From Mastigamoeba balamuthi (Eukaryota > Evosea > Mastigamoebida > Mastigamoebidae), in NCBI GenBank assembly GCA_902651635.1, contig CACRSC010000084.1:1560070-1615134 (forward strand): 55,065 bases of DNA, written 5' to 3'. Shown here piece after piece: positions 1-11,193 of the stretch. Both the position numbers and the translations under genes were made by a program. The notes beneath the pieces were generated by a model. The model saw nothing but the letters and a program-made list of their open reading frames with translations, had not been told where the DNA came from and ran no database searches. Each line of letters starts with the position of its first letter. Within the stretch, counting starts at the first letter, position 1.

Positions 1-2
1 TG

Positions 3-80
3 CCGCTCTGGACAGGCAATGTTAGCGTGTACGTCCCGCGCAACTGGTCCGACGAGGTGCCAATGACAGCACCTTTGTGA
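3..80 (+). CDS. C-terminal end of an unidentified protein (5' part outside window)
   Basis: The first 80 bases are GC-rich compared with the AT-rich DNA that follows. In the frame starting at base 3 they read through 25 codons to a TGA at 78-80, with a protein-like string (VSVYVPRNWSDEV) near the end. This looks like the last exon or 3' end of a gene lying to the left. The piece is too short to recognise a family, and chance cannot be excluded. Confidence 0.3.
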   Translation, partial: PLWTGNVSVYVPRNWSDEVPMTAPL

Positions 81-634
81 GGACCAAGTTCAAGATCTTT
101 CAAATGTTTGAAAGCCATCTTCATTTTATACGCTCTTCTAGTCATTCAACTCTCACGGTGAGGCTGCGTCAATTGATCCTAATCCTGAAACAAAAGTAAT
201 GAAAAGAATGAAAATAATACTCTGAACTACAAAGAGAAACTATGCTTCATAAAGTTGTATTTTTGTCAAAGAAAAATTAAAAAAAGTTATCTACTAGTAT
301 GATGAAACCCCTGGGTAATGATAGAAGTCTTTCGGTGTACTTGTTTATTCTTAGTTAAAAAGGAACTCTAAAATAATTATAAGAGGATAAGATTATGAAT
401 AAAGGTATTATGCAACTCCAGGGCAAGAATATCAGTAGTCTTACACTTTTTATTGCTGCTTTACATGCAAAACAAGAAGGAAATGTATGATAAAAATTGC
501 AAATCAAATCATAACTGCTTCTCACAGTAGCATCCTCTGATATCACAGTGAACTTTGGGGTACAGATTATTGTTTCATGTAAAGTAGAAAAGAGAAGTAC
601 ATCAGAAGACTAACTGTCTGCAGTGAATGGTAGA
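81..634. other. AT-rich intergenic stretch, no gene seen
   Basis: About 550 bases of AT-rich DNA with no convincing reading frame, RNA gene or inverted repeat on either strand. The short frames present lack any bias toward third-position G/C, which the real genes of this window show. Confidence 0.5.
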
Positions 635-754
635 TATAATGAATTCCTTGGCTAAACTATTTCCCACTGACACCCCATTAAAAGGAAAAAAAAGACAAAA
701 AGTAGCATTTATAACCGAAAAACAGAGGCCTGCTACATTCAAGGCCTCTGAAAT
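635..754. repeat. Dispersed ~120-bp repeat, copy 1
   Basis: This stretch is closely similar, in the same orientation, to 2901-3021. Both copies carry TTGGCTAAACTATTTCCCAC, an A-rich run followed by GACAAAA, then AACCGAAAAACAGAGGCC and GGCCTCTGAAA at the end. Small indels separate the copies. It may be a degenerate transposon end or a conserved untranslated segment. No terminal inverted repeats or target duplications were seen. Confidence 0.65.
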
Positions 755-863
755 CAAAACAGAAATGTAGAAGCTGAGCAGGGAAAACCTAGTGATCAAG
801 TTGTATTCCTGTGAAGGAAAAGGAAAGGGCAGTATAGCTCAAATGAGCCGACCAAGAAGGGAC

Positions 864-1464
864 TTAAGGCATCTCAATGCTTGCCTCTCTTGGTAGAGGG
901 AGAGGACGTGGTTGAAGGCTTCTCAGCAGTTGCAACAGAACACTTCTTAGATCAGATTCCTTGGTCAGCTTTCCCCATAAGATGGCAGCAGTCACTGGCC
1001 CCATGCGCAGTTTGAAGTCCAAGGCAGAGCAGTCAATGTAGTCAGACAACCACCCATTGCATACAGCATTCTTCAGGACCTTGAGCTGAGTCTTCAAGAA
1101 CAAGTGCAGTTCCTTGTCCTCGTTATTCATCAGCTGGATCAGCATCTTGGCCTGCAAGTAGATCTTGTATGAGACTTGAATCGACTGGAACAGTTGGCAG
1201 CACTAACTTGCATGTGATAAAATGCTGTTCGTATTTGTCTGGCAAGAGAGCAATCTCCCTCCTGGTGTTTCCATCAAGGCAGTGGAGGGTGACATCCTTG
1301 TACTCTGGTCCTGTCAGGTCCACAGCCGATGTTAGCCTAGTGGTGTATGGCTTTGCTGCTGCACGTAGGGCAGAGTGGTTTCCTTCTGCCCTCTTGATGC
1401 AATCGATTTGTTCACTGAATTGCTGCCAGCCATATGTAGCAATCTCCTTTGACAATGACTGCAC
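864..1464 (-). CDS. Hypothetical protein fragment, two exons or one frameshift
   Basis: Two minus-strand frames overlap near 1123-1157. The first (1464 down) encodes a mixed-composition segment (KEIATYGWQQFSEQIDCIK, then LTGPEYKDVTLHCLDG). The second (to 864) has NNEDKELHLFLKTQLKVLK and ends shortly after LLQLLRSLQPRP. A possible acceptor (TTGCAG) close to 1147 could join them if a small intron is present; otherwise they are separated by a frameshift. The composition looks like a folded protein, unlike the surrounding AT-rich DNA. I do not recognise the family. The upstream end is not defined, so this may be the 3' part of a larger or decayed gene. Confidence 0.3.
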
Positions 1465-2438
1465 TCATGTTGCATCCGTGTCTCTCAAAAGCCCTATTTT
1501 GTACAGTTTAGTATTTGGTTGCACAATTATGAAGATATTGTTATTTTAGCCAATAATTTCATGTGTTTCATTAAGAAATGATTGCTAAACTCAGTAAATT
1601 ATCATTATTTTAATAAGAAATTACATTTCAAAATGAACAGAATAAACCTTGTACTGGGTTTCAGCTGAGTCCAGTTGACTACAGCCCACATGGATGCCCC
1701 CTCTTCTGGGATTTTGGGTATGTTTCTGAGGCTGTGGTTGATGGAGATCTTTGGCAACCCCAGCTGCAGAGCGATTCCTCTCATCTCTTCCTTGATTTTG
1801 ATCCTGTTGTGAGGAATCTCTTCTGCTGTGGTTGGTTAGAATATGCAAGTATTGGTTAGAATGTGCAAGTAATATGATTAAGTTACTACTGGACTGCAGT
1901 GCATTGAGAAATAGGAGGTGCAGCAGTTGCCTAAGGAAGTTGTTCTCCACGTTAGTGATCTTTGCCCTGCTTTCTGACATGCTCTTTGCTGTGTTCTGCT
2001 TCCTGTCATCCTTCTTTCTCTTCAGTTCGTCTTTCTTCTTCTTCTTCTTCTTCTCCTTCTTAACCTTCAGCAACCAGAACGTTGATGATGGTCTCCTTCC
2101 CATCTCTGCTAGACTTTCTACTAGTAAATTATATATTACACATGATTAAATTAGAAGTAGTATAGAAGTAGTTACAAATCAAATCTATTTCTCATTACAA
2201 ACAATGACGACAACAAATACAATGATCTATTATTGTTTCATCTACTCAAAATATAATTTATAGCATTACTGTGTGCCTCATTGCCAAATATTCTCATCTT
2301 AGCTTTATGGTTTCACTGCTTAATAACTTCACTGGTCATTGAACTTGGCTCAGGCAGATATTGGCTAAGTACCTCACTCATTGAAAAACACTTCTTTAAC
2401 CAACTTTTCAAATAAGAACGTGACAGTCTGAGAGCAAA
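1465..2438. other. AT-rich stretch with weak coding-like fragments
   Basis: The minus strand between about 2103 and 1621 holds a lysine-rich run (a CTT/TTC repeat on the plus strand at 2030-2065). In another frame between 1830 and 1625 there is a plausible protein-like stretch (EIPHNRIKIKEEM, then GLPKISINHSLRNIPKIP). I cannot connect these into a gene or assign a family. They may be remnants of a decayed or mobile gene. Confidence 0.3.
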
Positions 2439-2609
2439 ATGGAAATCCACAAGAATAAGGTCATAATGAATCAGGCTACAATCATCAACTTTGACAAAGT
2501 TCTGAACAAGTTCATCAAGGATAACAGCATTGACCAGCCAGATGGTGAGAATGCCTCTGCCTCAAACTCTTCAGAAACTTCTGCATCAAAAAAAGAATTC
2601 AAATCCTGA
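2439..2609 (+). CDS. Small ORF, 56 codons, unknown
   Basis: An ATG at 2439 opens a 56-codon frame ending in TGA at 2607-2609. It begins MEIHKNKVIMNQATIINFDK, followed by a Ser/Ala/Lys-rich tail. The start is amphipathic and protein-like, the tail low-complexity. It could be a 3' fragment of a regulatory protein or a chance frame. There is no homology call, no clear promoter, and the neighbours give no context. Confidence 0.2.
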   Translation: MEIHKNKVIMNQATIINFDKVLNKFIKDNSIDQPDGENASASNSSETSASKKEFKS

Positions 2610-2900
2610 GGAAGCAGAGACTCCTCAGACACCTCAGTGATACAACATTATTTTTGATTAAAAAGATATTTACAACCCAAACACAATGTTTCAAATAAAA
2701 ATAAAGCCAAAAGCACATACATAAACCCCAGAAAGCTCAAAATCTTGTCCAAATGATGAAAAATAAAATCTTTTCTTATTCCATTGTTAATAAGTTCAAT
2801 CTCAACAACTGCATTTCCCATTAAGAAAAACAGTATCTCTTCCATATTGATTTGTAAATTTGATTTCATATGAACTGATAGCAGTGCCACTAATGGCAAC
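2610..2900. other. AT-rich spacer, nothing recognised
   Basis: AT-rich DNA between the small ORF and the second copy of the dispersed repeat. No supported gene or RNA. Confidence 0.4.
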
Positions 2901-3021
2901 TATAATGAATTTCCCTTTGGCTAAACTATTTCCCACTGACATTCCATCAAAAGAAAAAAAAAAGACAAAAGTAGCATTTGAAACCGAAAAACAGAGGCCC
3001 GCTACATTAAGGCCTCTGAAA
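2901..3021. repeat. Dispersed ~120-bp repeat, copy 2
   Basis: Second copy of the repeat at 635-754, same orientation, about 2.27 kb away. It shares the TTGGCTAAACTATTTCCCAC core, the A-rich run, the AACCGAAAAACAGAGGCC block and the terminal GGCCTCTGAAA. The two copies differ by substitutions and single-base indels, so the duplication is not recent. Confidence 0.65.
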
Positions 3022-3316
3022 ATTTTTTGAAACTGGAAAAATGAAATAAAATTACAAAACTCACTAAATATTGAAAAAAGTGAAAGGAAAAATACGATTT
3101 TATCACATGTGAATGAACAAGGATAAAACTGTAGAATAGTAGAATAGGCAAAAAATGAATAAAAAAGAAGAATATAATTCAAACAATCAATGTACATATA
3201 AAAATGAAATGACAGTAACACATAGAGTCAAAAATAATAAAAAATTAAAAAGATAAACTGAAAGAAGAACTGCACACTGCGAAGAGGCAAATATAGGTAA
3301 AAAGTTCAAAAAAATT

Positions 3317-4980
3317 AAACATTTGGTCATCGCTGCGACTTTTGTGCATGAAGCACTAAATCTTTAGCGATGTTTTTTCAGTGCTACTTTAGCGATTCAA
3401 TCGCTAATTTTGCGCTAAATTTAGCGCAAAATAGCGCTACATCGCTAATAGCGATTGTAGCTCTATATGCGACCTAAATTCAGCGTTATAGATTTATTTT
3501 ACCTTGTGCTATGCATCGCTTATAGTGCTACTAGTGCAAATATTTGTGCTGGTAGTGATTGTAGCACTAAATGAGCGATGTAATTCCATCGCATGCATCG
3601 CATGTAGCGCTATATTGCGATTAAAGTGATTGATTTATCGCATTTAGCACTAATTGCAATATTGCTGCGCTGAATTCATCCTTCTTCTCTGTTTTTCTCT
3701 AAGTCAACTCTGTTGAACCATGAACCATGATATCCTGGATTTCAAAGATATTTTCACTGTGATATTTATCATATCTTAACTCTCCTCACACTTACAACAC
3801 ACTGCACAACCTCACATCTGTCCCTCTCTGCTTCTTCCCCTTGCCCACTCCTTGCCCTTGCCCTGTCCTGTCCCCTCCTCCCCTTTTTCCTTTCCTCAAT
3901 CCCTTCCCCTCACAGATCTCACATATGTTCCTTATGCCCTTTCTGCATAACAACACATATGTTCCCCTTCCCCTTCCCTTCCTGCACATTAATCTGTCCC
4001 TTCACCCCCCCCCCTGCCTCTGCCCCTCCCTTCCCCCTTTCCTTTCCTTTCTCTTCCTTTCCCTTTTCATTTCATATCAGGTCGAGACTGTAGGTGCGCA
4101 TCCTCCTTTCCACAACACACAATTTTTCCCTTTCACAGCAGATGTGTCCCTTGACTTCTTCCTTTCCCCCCTTTTAATACCTGTTCAGTATACATAACTC
4201 ACTGTTTGTCCAGGAGTCGTGAAGGAAGTGCGGAGCAGAGCACAGTCCGTGCACTGTCTCCTGTAGACCGCTGAGGGGAGGGGAGGAAGCAGCGTGGCTT
4301 CCAGGCAGCATTTCTCAGGTACACTGTCCCTCTTTTTCCTCCCCATTTTCTGCCCCATTTCTTTATTTCTCCCCCTTTTTCCCCTGAAAAGTGCACCACT
4401 GTGACTAACACTAGCTACACTGCAGGTTGTGATGAGAAGCTGTATCAGACCGGGCACATGCCTGAGGTATGTATTTGCGCCCCCCGCGCCCCCCTCTCCC
4501 TGCATGTCTCTTCATTTTTATCTTTTTATCGGATTAGCGAATAACGCGCATGACCCGCTATTAACGCTTATCCGTTTGAATACTCACAGGTCTCATTTTT
4601 ACAGGTATGAAAGATTATATGAACAGAGCCTGGCGCCACGCCTGGCTCTGATACTGAGCTTAAGAACTCGTTCTTCTCACTTCACATCAATACACCTCAC
4701 CCCACACCTACAGAACAAATATTTATCAATGTTTTATTGAATTAAACACATCGTTTTCTGGCGTTTTAATCGTTTTAATCGTTTTCATCGAAAAATAAAT
4801 CGCTATAAATCGCTATAAATCGCTAAAATCGCTAAAAACTATTAATGCGCATTATGCGCTATTAAATTATAGTGCTACTTTAGTGCTAACTTAGCGCACA
4901 ATTTAGCACTGAAATTTTTATTGCTACATGTTCTAATTTAGTGCTTTAGCGAATAAAACGCAGCAATGACCAAATGTTTA
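3317..4980. mobile_element. Non-autonomous DNA transposon-like element with terminal inverted repeats
   Basis: The left end starts TAAACATTTGGTCAT at 3317, and the same sequence appears reverse-complemented at 4959-4980, with 21 of 22 bases matching. Inside both ends are dense short repeats of a TTTAGCGAT or AGCGCTAAA type (roughly 3340-3665 and 4760-4955). These resemble subterminal transposase-binding repeats. The interior (about 3790-4500) is a long pyrimidine-rich tract without a coding region, so the element would need a transposase from elsewhere. No clear target-site duplication is visible outside the repeats, and the superfamily cannot be assigned. Confidence 0.6.
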
Positions 4981-5262
4981 TTGATTATAATGCCTGTGGA
5001 TGGATGTGAGCCATGTTTCAAACTTCAATGGCCAGATGAACTCAACAGCAGTAGAAAAAAATAACATGAAGTAGAACGGAAGCTTGCGGCACACCAGAGC
5101 ATTGAGATGGCCCTGTCTTGTAAGGGGGAATGACCACCTGTTTCCTACAAGGAACAGCTACATTCTGTCAGTTCAATACAAATTTTTGCAGTATTCGTGC
5201 TGTCAAAGTCGCATAGCGACAAAATCCTTATATATACTGTATCAATTGTTCCTTTTGGTCTT

Positions 5263-7973
5263 TCACGAGTCGAAAAAGAGTGAGGGAATGTGGCAGATGT
5301 TTGAATGGATGTTATCAAGCACGTCTTGTGCCCTGGGGCCCACGAAGCCACAGAGGGCTGTCGCCAGGGGCAGACCCACAAACTCGATAAACCTGCGTTG
5401 GCTGGTGGCCTCCTTTGACTCTGACTTGTCCATGAACGGGCTCACCTGCAGCCCCAGCTCACGCTCACGCTCGCCCTGTGCATAGAATTCGTCGAGCAGC
5501 AACCTCGACCACTTCGCGTATGCTACGGTGGGGCGTGCAATGTTCCCGATGTCGCTGAGCTTGAGCATCACCTGCATCAGCACTAGTCGGTCTTCTGCCA
5601 GGCTCCTGTCGAACCCTGACTTAATCTGTCGAGGAGAAGTGTGCCCAATGTGAGTGAGGGATGGCCCACGAAACTGACACCTTTGTGTGAAACTTGGAGA
5701 TGGTATCGAGGTGAAAAAGCATGTCGGTGGCGAACACGAGGTCGATCAGCAGCTTGCGGAACTCCTTTCGCCTACAGTATTAATGGAGAGAGTGGTGACG
5801 AGTGAGTATGAGCTGCCTTGGTGGACAGAGGAGAGGGTGCGAACTGCGAGAGCGGCAAATGGGCCACGAAGTTGCTCTCCTCCTGCCGCAGCACAGCCCA
5901 TGCGGTGCAGGCATGGTGGTTCTCGAGAACGCTTCTGTCGTTGTACGTCACTGCCATCTGCGACTGCGTGGCAACCTGCATTGATCGGGTGGGTATTAGA
6001 TTGGGCTGCATTGCTCAGCGTGAGTGTGGTCGACCTGGAAGTTGTTGTTGGTGCCCGGGTGGTCTGTGTCGTGCACTGCCGCGGCAATGACGAGGGCCAG
6101 GCACTCGATAGGCTCAAGAACGCCGGGCTCGAGCATGCACAGGAGAGCACAGACGCCCTGAACAACGTCTGCTGCGTGCACGTCGTTGTGGAACGGGTTG
6201 TTGTTGTACTGTGGTTGAATATCAGTAAAGTCTATGAATAACTCAATTCACTGATAAGGAAAAGGACCAAAGACCTCTGAGAGTGCAAGGCGGATGCCAC
6301 GACACCACTTGAGAGGGCACTAGAAGGGCGAGCTGTACCTTCCGGCGGATGGAAGCAAGAAAGTTGTTGAGCTTCTCGCTGTCGATGTCAAACTGCGTGT
6401 ATAACCCGAGGACGCTCATTGCCATGTCTCCCACGAGGTCGAGAGTCTTCTCCTTGGCCTTGTCGTGCAACTCCCAGATGTTGTAGTTCCACTGCGTTAT
6501 CCTCTGCATCTCGGCGGTGACGTCTGTGAGCTCGTGCATCGACGCGAAGGTCACTCGGTGCGTTGGCCCCTCCCTCTGGACCCGCGTTAACGACGAGGCC
6601 GACTCTTGTCGCTTCTGCGAGATCTCCGACAGCAGCCACTTGGCCGTCTGCTCCTCAAGCTCTGTTGTAGGTTGACTGATGAGTGCGGCTGCCAGAGCTC
6701 TGTAGAGCATATTATTGTGAAGAGAGAAAAATGAATGTAATGTTGATTATGCTCGCGGATCGATTGATTCCATAGATTGCACACGCTTCAATTGAAGAGA
6801 GATGGAAAGGAGCCTCGACATGCAGAAAGAGCGAAAGACGTACCGAGGTTGCCGTTGCGGATTTGCTGGGAGAGGTCCGCAGCGAAGAGGTTTGAGCCCT
6901 TGGAGAGCGTCGCCAGGGCGAACGAGACCTTCTTCTTGAGCGCTGGCACTGCGCCCGCCGTCTTGGCCACACCGTCGTCGTCGAGGATGTCGCCAGCCTC
7001 GCGCAGCACTGCGAGTACCTTCTCGATCGGCGAGTCGAGGTCGAGCCTCGCGTCCTCGTCCGCGACCTTGCCGAGCTCCTTGCGCAGAGAGATGATCTCC
7101 CCACGCAGGGCGCCCCACATCATACGGTACTGGCGCTCGTTGGAGCGCGACGTGCGCAGAGCGCTGACCCAGACGATGGCGCCGACGAGGTTGGCGAACA
7201 GCAGGTTCTTCCACGTGTCGTAGTAGCCCGTGCAGATCAGGAACGCGTTGTGCTGCACGTTCACGAGGACCATCGTCACTGTGCGTCGGTCGCGTTCAGT
7301 CAGTCAGCGGAATCAACTGATCGGTTGGCGAAGTCTTTTTTTTCTTCAGTCGAGGCGTTTGTTTGACTTCAAATTTGACTGAAGTGGTTGTCTTGAACAC
7401 TCGAAACCGATCGACCAAAATGAGCTGTGACGTCGTGATGGGTCGCTGACCGAGAGTCCAGAAGAAGGGCAGGTGGAAGAGGGCGTTGCAGGCGGTGATG
7501 ACGCCGTAGTAGCCCGAGAGGTCGAAGGCGACCATCCCCCTGTGCGGCTCGAGCACCGCCGTGTTGGCGACCGTGTAGCAGAGCTCCGCGATGAGCAGCG
7601 ACAGCGCCACGGCGGGGAAGTAAAACCTGAACATGTCCTTGCGGAAGGACAGCGCCAGGAGCGCCGCCATGGGCACAGCGCCGCCCATGTCGACGAGGAA
7701 CAACGCGTTCCACTTGCGCTCGTGCCCGCTGATGGCGTAGAGCGTCGAGAGCAGCACGCAGCCCACGGCTCCCGTGGCGCAGACGAGGGCCATCGTCGCA
7801 CGGCGGCGGCGCAGCGGCACGATGTCCTGCTGGAACTCGAGCTCGACGCGCGGGTCGACAAAGCGCAGCCAACGCGGGTCGATCGCAGGCACCGGGCGGC
7901 GCGCGTTGCCGCCGCACTCGAGCATCACCGAGTGCCTGCTGGAGCTCTCTGCCACGATCGGGGACACGGACAT
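5263..7973 (-). CDS. Membrane-anchored class I cyclic nucleotide phosphodiesterase
   Basis: Hydrolyses cAMP and/or cGMP. The proposed exons are 7973-7451, 7278-6844, about 6688-6339, 6208-6035, 5975 to about 5842, 5771-5681 and 5625-5263, giving roughly 690 residues. The first two exons encode about six hydrophobic helices (for example ATMALVCATGAVGCVLLSTL), so the enzyme is anchored in a membrane. A linker follows, then the catalytic domain. That domain carries YNNNPFHNDVHAADVVQG, the metal-binding HDTDHPGTNNNF, NDRSVLENHHA, FRKLLIDLVFATDM and LKLSDIGNIARP, in the usual order of PDEase_I enzymes. Family and fold are certain; substrate preference is not visible. Two splice sites are ambiguous (the acceptor near 6688 and the donor near 5842). 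The ATG at 7973 is the first in frame. Confidence 0.88.
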
Positions 7974-8356
7974 TGCTGGCGGTGCCTGTGGTGCCGGAGC
8001 TTATGCAAAGTGGCAAACAGGACCCGGCGCTATTTTGAGCAGTACCTCACACCGGGTTCGCTGTTATCACCGGAAGTAATACCCAAATGCGGGACGCTCT
8101 GCGAGATGCCAAGTGAATTGCATGCCCCCTAGCCTGGGCGCACTGCTATATATCAGTCTCAGTGGCAAGCGAGGCCTGTGGAAAGAGCCCTCTGCACACA
8201 GAAAGTCGAATATTGTCGGTAGAAATCCTCGCCCAGAAAAAAAAATGGCACGGAAACAGGAGAAGCTGGTTCTGAACAGAGACGCGATTGTCCGAGCTCT
8301 CTCCTTCTCGGAGGAGTGGCGTCTGTGCTGTGGGAGGGGCATAGACACTGCAGAGC
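7974..8356. promoter_or_regulatory. Intergenic region upstream of the phosphodiesterase
   Basis: This 383-bp gap lies between the start of the minus-strand phosphodiesterase and the 3' end of the minus-strand flavin oxidoreductase. It must hold the phosphodiesterase promoter and the end of the oxidoreductase transcript. There is no gene in it and no recognisable TATA box. Confidence 0.4.
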
Positions 8357-9837
8357 TCACCACGACAGCTCAGCCTGGGCAGCTGCGGGAGGGCAGCAGT
8401 ACGTGCCCTTGCGGATCGAATTCCAGCACCCGTTGCACGACACGCACGCGGACCTGTGCAGTGGTCGTCAGCTCGTCAGCGGGCAACGCACACGAGCGTG
8501 TGCCAGATGGGCAGTTGAGCGCACTTGGTGCCCTGCCTCCACTTGGCGACGACGTCGGGCTCTCTGATGAAGGGCCGGGACATGGCCACCATGTCGCACA
8601 CGCCCTCGTCGATCAGCCCCTGCGCCGTTGTGCCGCGCGGGGTCAGTCTCGCTCGGGTGCCGCTCTGTCGGGAGGGCAGCGCACCTGCGCCGTGCGGGGG
8701 TCGCGGATGCCGCCCACGAGGCACACAGCGACGCGGCGCCCCGCGAGGGCTCTGCGCCACGCCGCCGCGCCCTCCCGGTGGAAGCCCTCGGGCTGCACGC
8801 CGCCCTTGCCGATCGGCGCGTTGCTGCTGGCCTCGAGCATGCCCACGCCCGCGTCTGCCAGCCACACGGCCACGCGCGCGCTGTCGGCGACGGTCAGGCC
8901 TCCCTCGGCGTAGTCGTCGGTGTTGAGCTTCGCGAAGACCGGGTAGTGCGGGCCCACGGCCGCGCGCACGGCGCCGACAATGCGCAGCACCAGCCTCGCG
9001 CGGTTCTCGAGGGAGCCCCCGTAGTCGTCGCTCCGCTTGTTCACAGATCCGTCGAGGAACTGCGACACCAGCGAACCTGCGAGGGGGAACGACACTCAGA
9101 TGCTCATCGGAGACTCTCAGCGCCGAGGCGAAGGGCCTCCAGCTCACCGTGGCACGCGTGGAGCTGCACCGCGTCATAGCCCACCCGCTGGGCGCGGGCT
9201 GCTGCTGCTGCAAAGGCCGCGACGAAGGCGTCGATGTCGGCTGGGGTGGCCTCCCGGGTGCCCGAGTCGTCGGCAGAGGGGCCCACCCTCGTCTCCCTGG
9301 GCGCCATGCGGCCCGCATCCCCGATCTGCGCGCAGATCAGGCCCCCGTTGTCGTGCACCGCCCGCACCAACTCTCTGCCGCGGAGCCAGTGAGACCCCGG
9401 GCGCAGAGGCTGGCCAGCAAGAGAGAGCCTTTCATTACGTCCCGGAGGGGCCGAATAGAAAAAACAAAGTCGCAGCACACCAGCACACAGCGACCACCCG
9501 CTGCTCACTTGCGGCAGCAGTGCACCGGCAGTGCAGTCCCTTGGGAGAGAAGGGTATGAGGGAGGGAGGCTGCGCACCTGTGGGACTCGGCGACCTGGTC
9601 GTTGCAGAGGGAGAGCTGGTGGGTGTACTCGGATTTGCCCTCGGAGCGGACAGAGACGAAGCCCGTCACGATGAGCCCCACGCCGCTGCGGGCCATGCTG
9701 GCCATGAGGGAGCAGAGGGCCGGAGTGGGCTCGCCCGACTCGCTGGCGAGGCACTCCCACGTGGCCGAGCGGGCTGTCCGCGTGCGCAGCCTGAGGCCCC
9801 CCAGGTCCATCTCCGAGAGCAGTGGTGTAGCTGCCAT
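8357..9837 (-). CDS. NADH:flavin oxidoreductase, Old Yellow Enzyme family
   Basis: An FMN-dependent ene-reductase that should reduce alpha,beta-unsaturated carbonyls with NAD(P)H. The exons 9837-9578, 9374-9148, 9076-8685, 8628-8525 and 8453-8357 add to 1080 bases (359 residues), and all phases agree. The start reads MAATPLLSEMDLGGLRLR, followed by RSATWECLA, GVGLIVTGFVSV, ICAQIGDAGRM, YGGSLENRARLVLRIVGA, VFAKLNTDDY, MSRPFIREPDVVAKWR and a C-terminal CVSCNGC. These are the landmarks of the bacterial-type (YqjM/2-enoate reductase-like) branch, and the length fits a single-domain enzyme. The last small exon was found by matching phase and the expected CxxCNGC motif. It faces away from the quinone-reductase-like genes, so a shared 5' region is possible. 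The physiological substrate is unknown. Confidence 0.88.
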
Positions 9838-10234
9838 CTGGGCGTATGTGTTGCGCAGTGCGGCAAGCAGAAGACGTCTGTGTGATCAGAACGCCACGGA
9901 AGCGGGCGACGGTGTTTATAAAGAAGACCGGCTAACCGCCAACACGCACCTCCTACGTGTTTCACACAGGGAAAAGTGTACAACCGTTGCACCCATCCAC
10001 TTCTGACGCGCTCTTTGGGCAATATCAGCCCCGTGAGCTGATGCGCTGGGTGGGGTCCTCCGTCCCCGACCCCATTGCCCTGGCCCGGGATGCCCGTGGA
10101 TCAGCTGCACAGGACGCATCTCGAGGACACGGGACACAGCCGCAGTGGATCGCAGAAGGAAGATACAGGTATCTGGCACCCGAAAGCCCTGCGATCGCCG
10201 GATATCAACAGATCTCTGCCGTCTGCAGGGCCCG
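9838..10234. promoter_or_regulatory. Divergent intergenic region (flavin oxidoreductase / quinone reductase)
   Basis: These 397 bp separate the start codons of two divergently transcribed redox genes and probably contain both promoters. An AT-rich GGATATCA sits about 30 bases upstream of the right-hand ATG. Similar GATATC or AATATCT motifs recur upstream of other genes in the window. No gene is seen in the gap. Confidence 0.45.
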
Positions 10235-11063
10235 ATGAAGGTGCTTGTGCTCTACGCGCACCCGCGCGGGCAGAGCGGCCTCAACGGCGCCATCCTCCGC
10301 ATCGTCGCCGACACCCTCCGCGACAACCACCACTCCTGCACCCTCCGCGACCTCTACTCCTCCCGCTTCGACCCACGTACCCCCACGTCTTTATGACGTC
10401 ATAACGCATGTGTGGGCAGTGCTGAGCGAGAGGGACCTCCGCGGCATCAGGACCGGCGACATCGCCGCGGACGTCAGGGACGAGCAGGCGCTGGTCGCCG
10501 AGGCGGACGCCGTCGTGGTCGTGGCCCCCGTGTGGTGGGTGTCGGTCCCCGCGGTCCTGCGCGGATACATCGACAGGCGCGCGCCCCCAAAGCTATTTTT
10601 AGCATTGCGCGAGATATCAGTGAAATATCCCGCGCTGAATTCCGGTTTGCCCCCAGGGTGTTCTCGGCCGGGTTCGCGTACCGCAGGAGGCGCGACGGGA
10701 GTGTCGAGGGACTTCTCAAGGGCAAGGTGCGCACGCCGCCAGTCTCGCCTGCGAATTCTTGGATTCTTGGAATCTAGCGAGATATTTTCCTGTTCTGATT
10801 CCACCCTCCAAATATCTGACCAGCGTGCTGTCATCGTGACGACGGCCGGGGAGCCCCGCGAGGTGTTCCAGAGCAAGTACGAGGACGCCCTGAGGGTGGC
10901 CCTCGACGAGGGCACGTTCCGGTTCTGCGGCATCGAGGACGTGCGGCACCACTACCTCTACGGCGTCCACGCGGCCCCCGCCGAGCAGATGCGCCTGGCC
11001 CTGCAGGACCTCGAGCGCAAGCTGCAGCACGACTTCAGGAACACGCTCAAGCCCGCCCTCTGA
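10235..11063 (+). CDS. NAD(P)H:quinone oxidoreductase-like flavodoxin-fold protein, copy A
   Basis: Predicted to bind FMN or FAD and carry out two-electron reduction of quinones. The exons 10235-10376, 10420-10576, 10657-10726 and 10824-11063 give 202 residues with all phases consistent. The protein starts MKVLVLYAHPRGQSGLNGAI, the flavin-phosphate loop of the family. APVWWVSVPAVLRGYIDR and VFSAGFAYR follow, as in NQO/KefF-type enzymes. Intron 2 begins GC rather than GT at 10577; the tandem copy has GT at the same place, which supports the model. It is a tandem paralogue of the gene at 11194, with identical intron positions. Confidence 0.85.
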
Positions 11064-11193
11064 CCCTGAGGCCGGCCGCAGTTCCGAATAGCTCCGAAGA
11101 TCAGAGAGATTCGCGGATCTCCCGCAGATTTGTTTCCAGATATTATCTGGATATTTCGTGAGGATCTGCAAGATTCATTAACGCCTGTCGCTG

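Noticed and set aside
5772-5799. A 28-base intron in the phosphodiesterase
   Set aside because: Phase-compatible, but shorter than any other intron here. A donor near 5841 gives a normal intron length and a better family match, though this junction stays uncertain.
8113-8363. Genes in the frames between the phosphodiesterase and the flavin oxidoreductase
   Set aside because: No ATG-started frame with family features. The interval is the promoter and 3' flank of its neighbours plus the last oxidoreductase exon.
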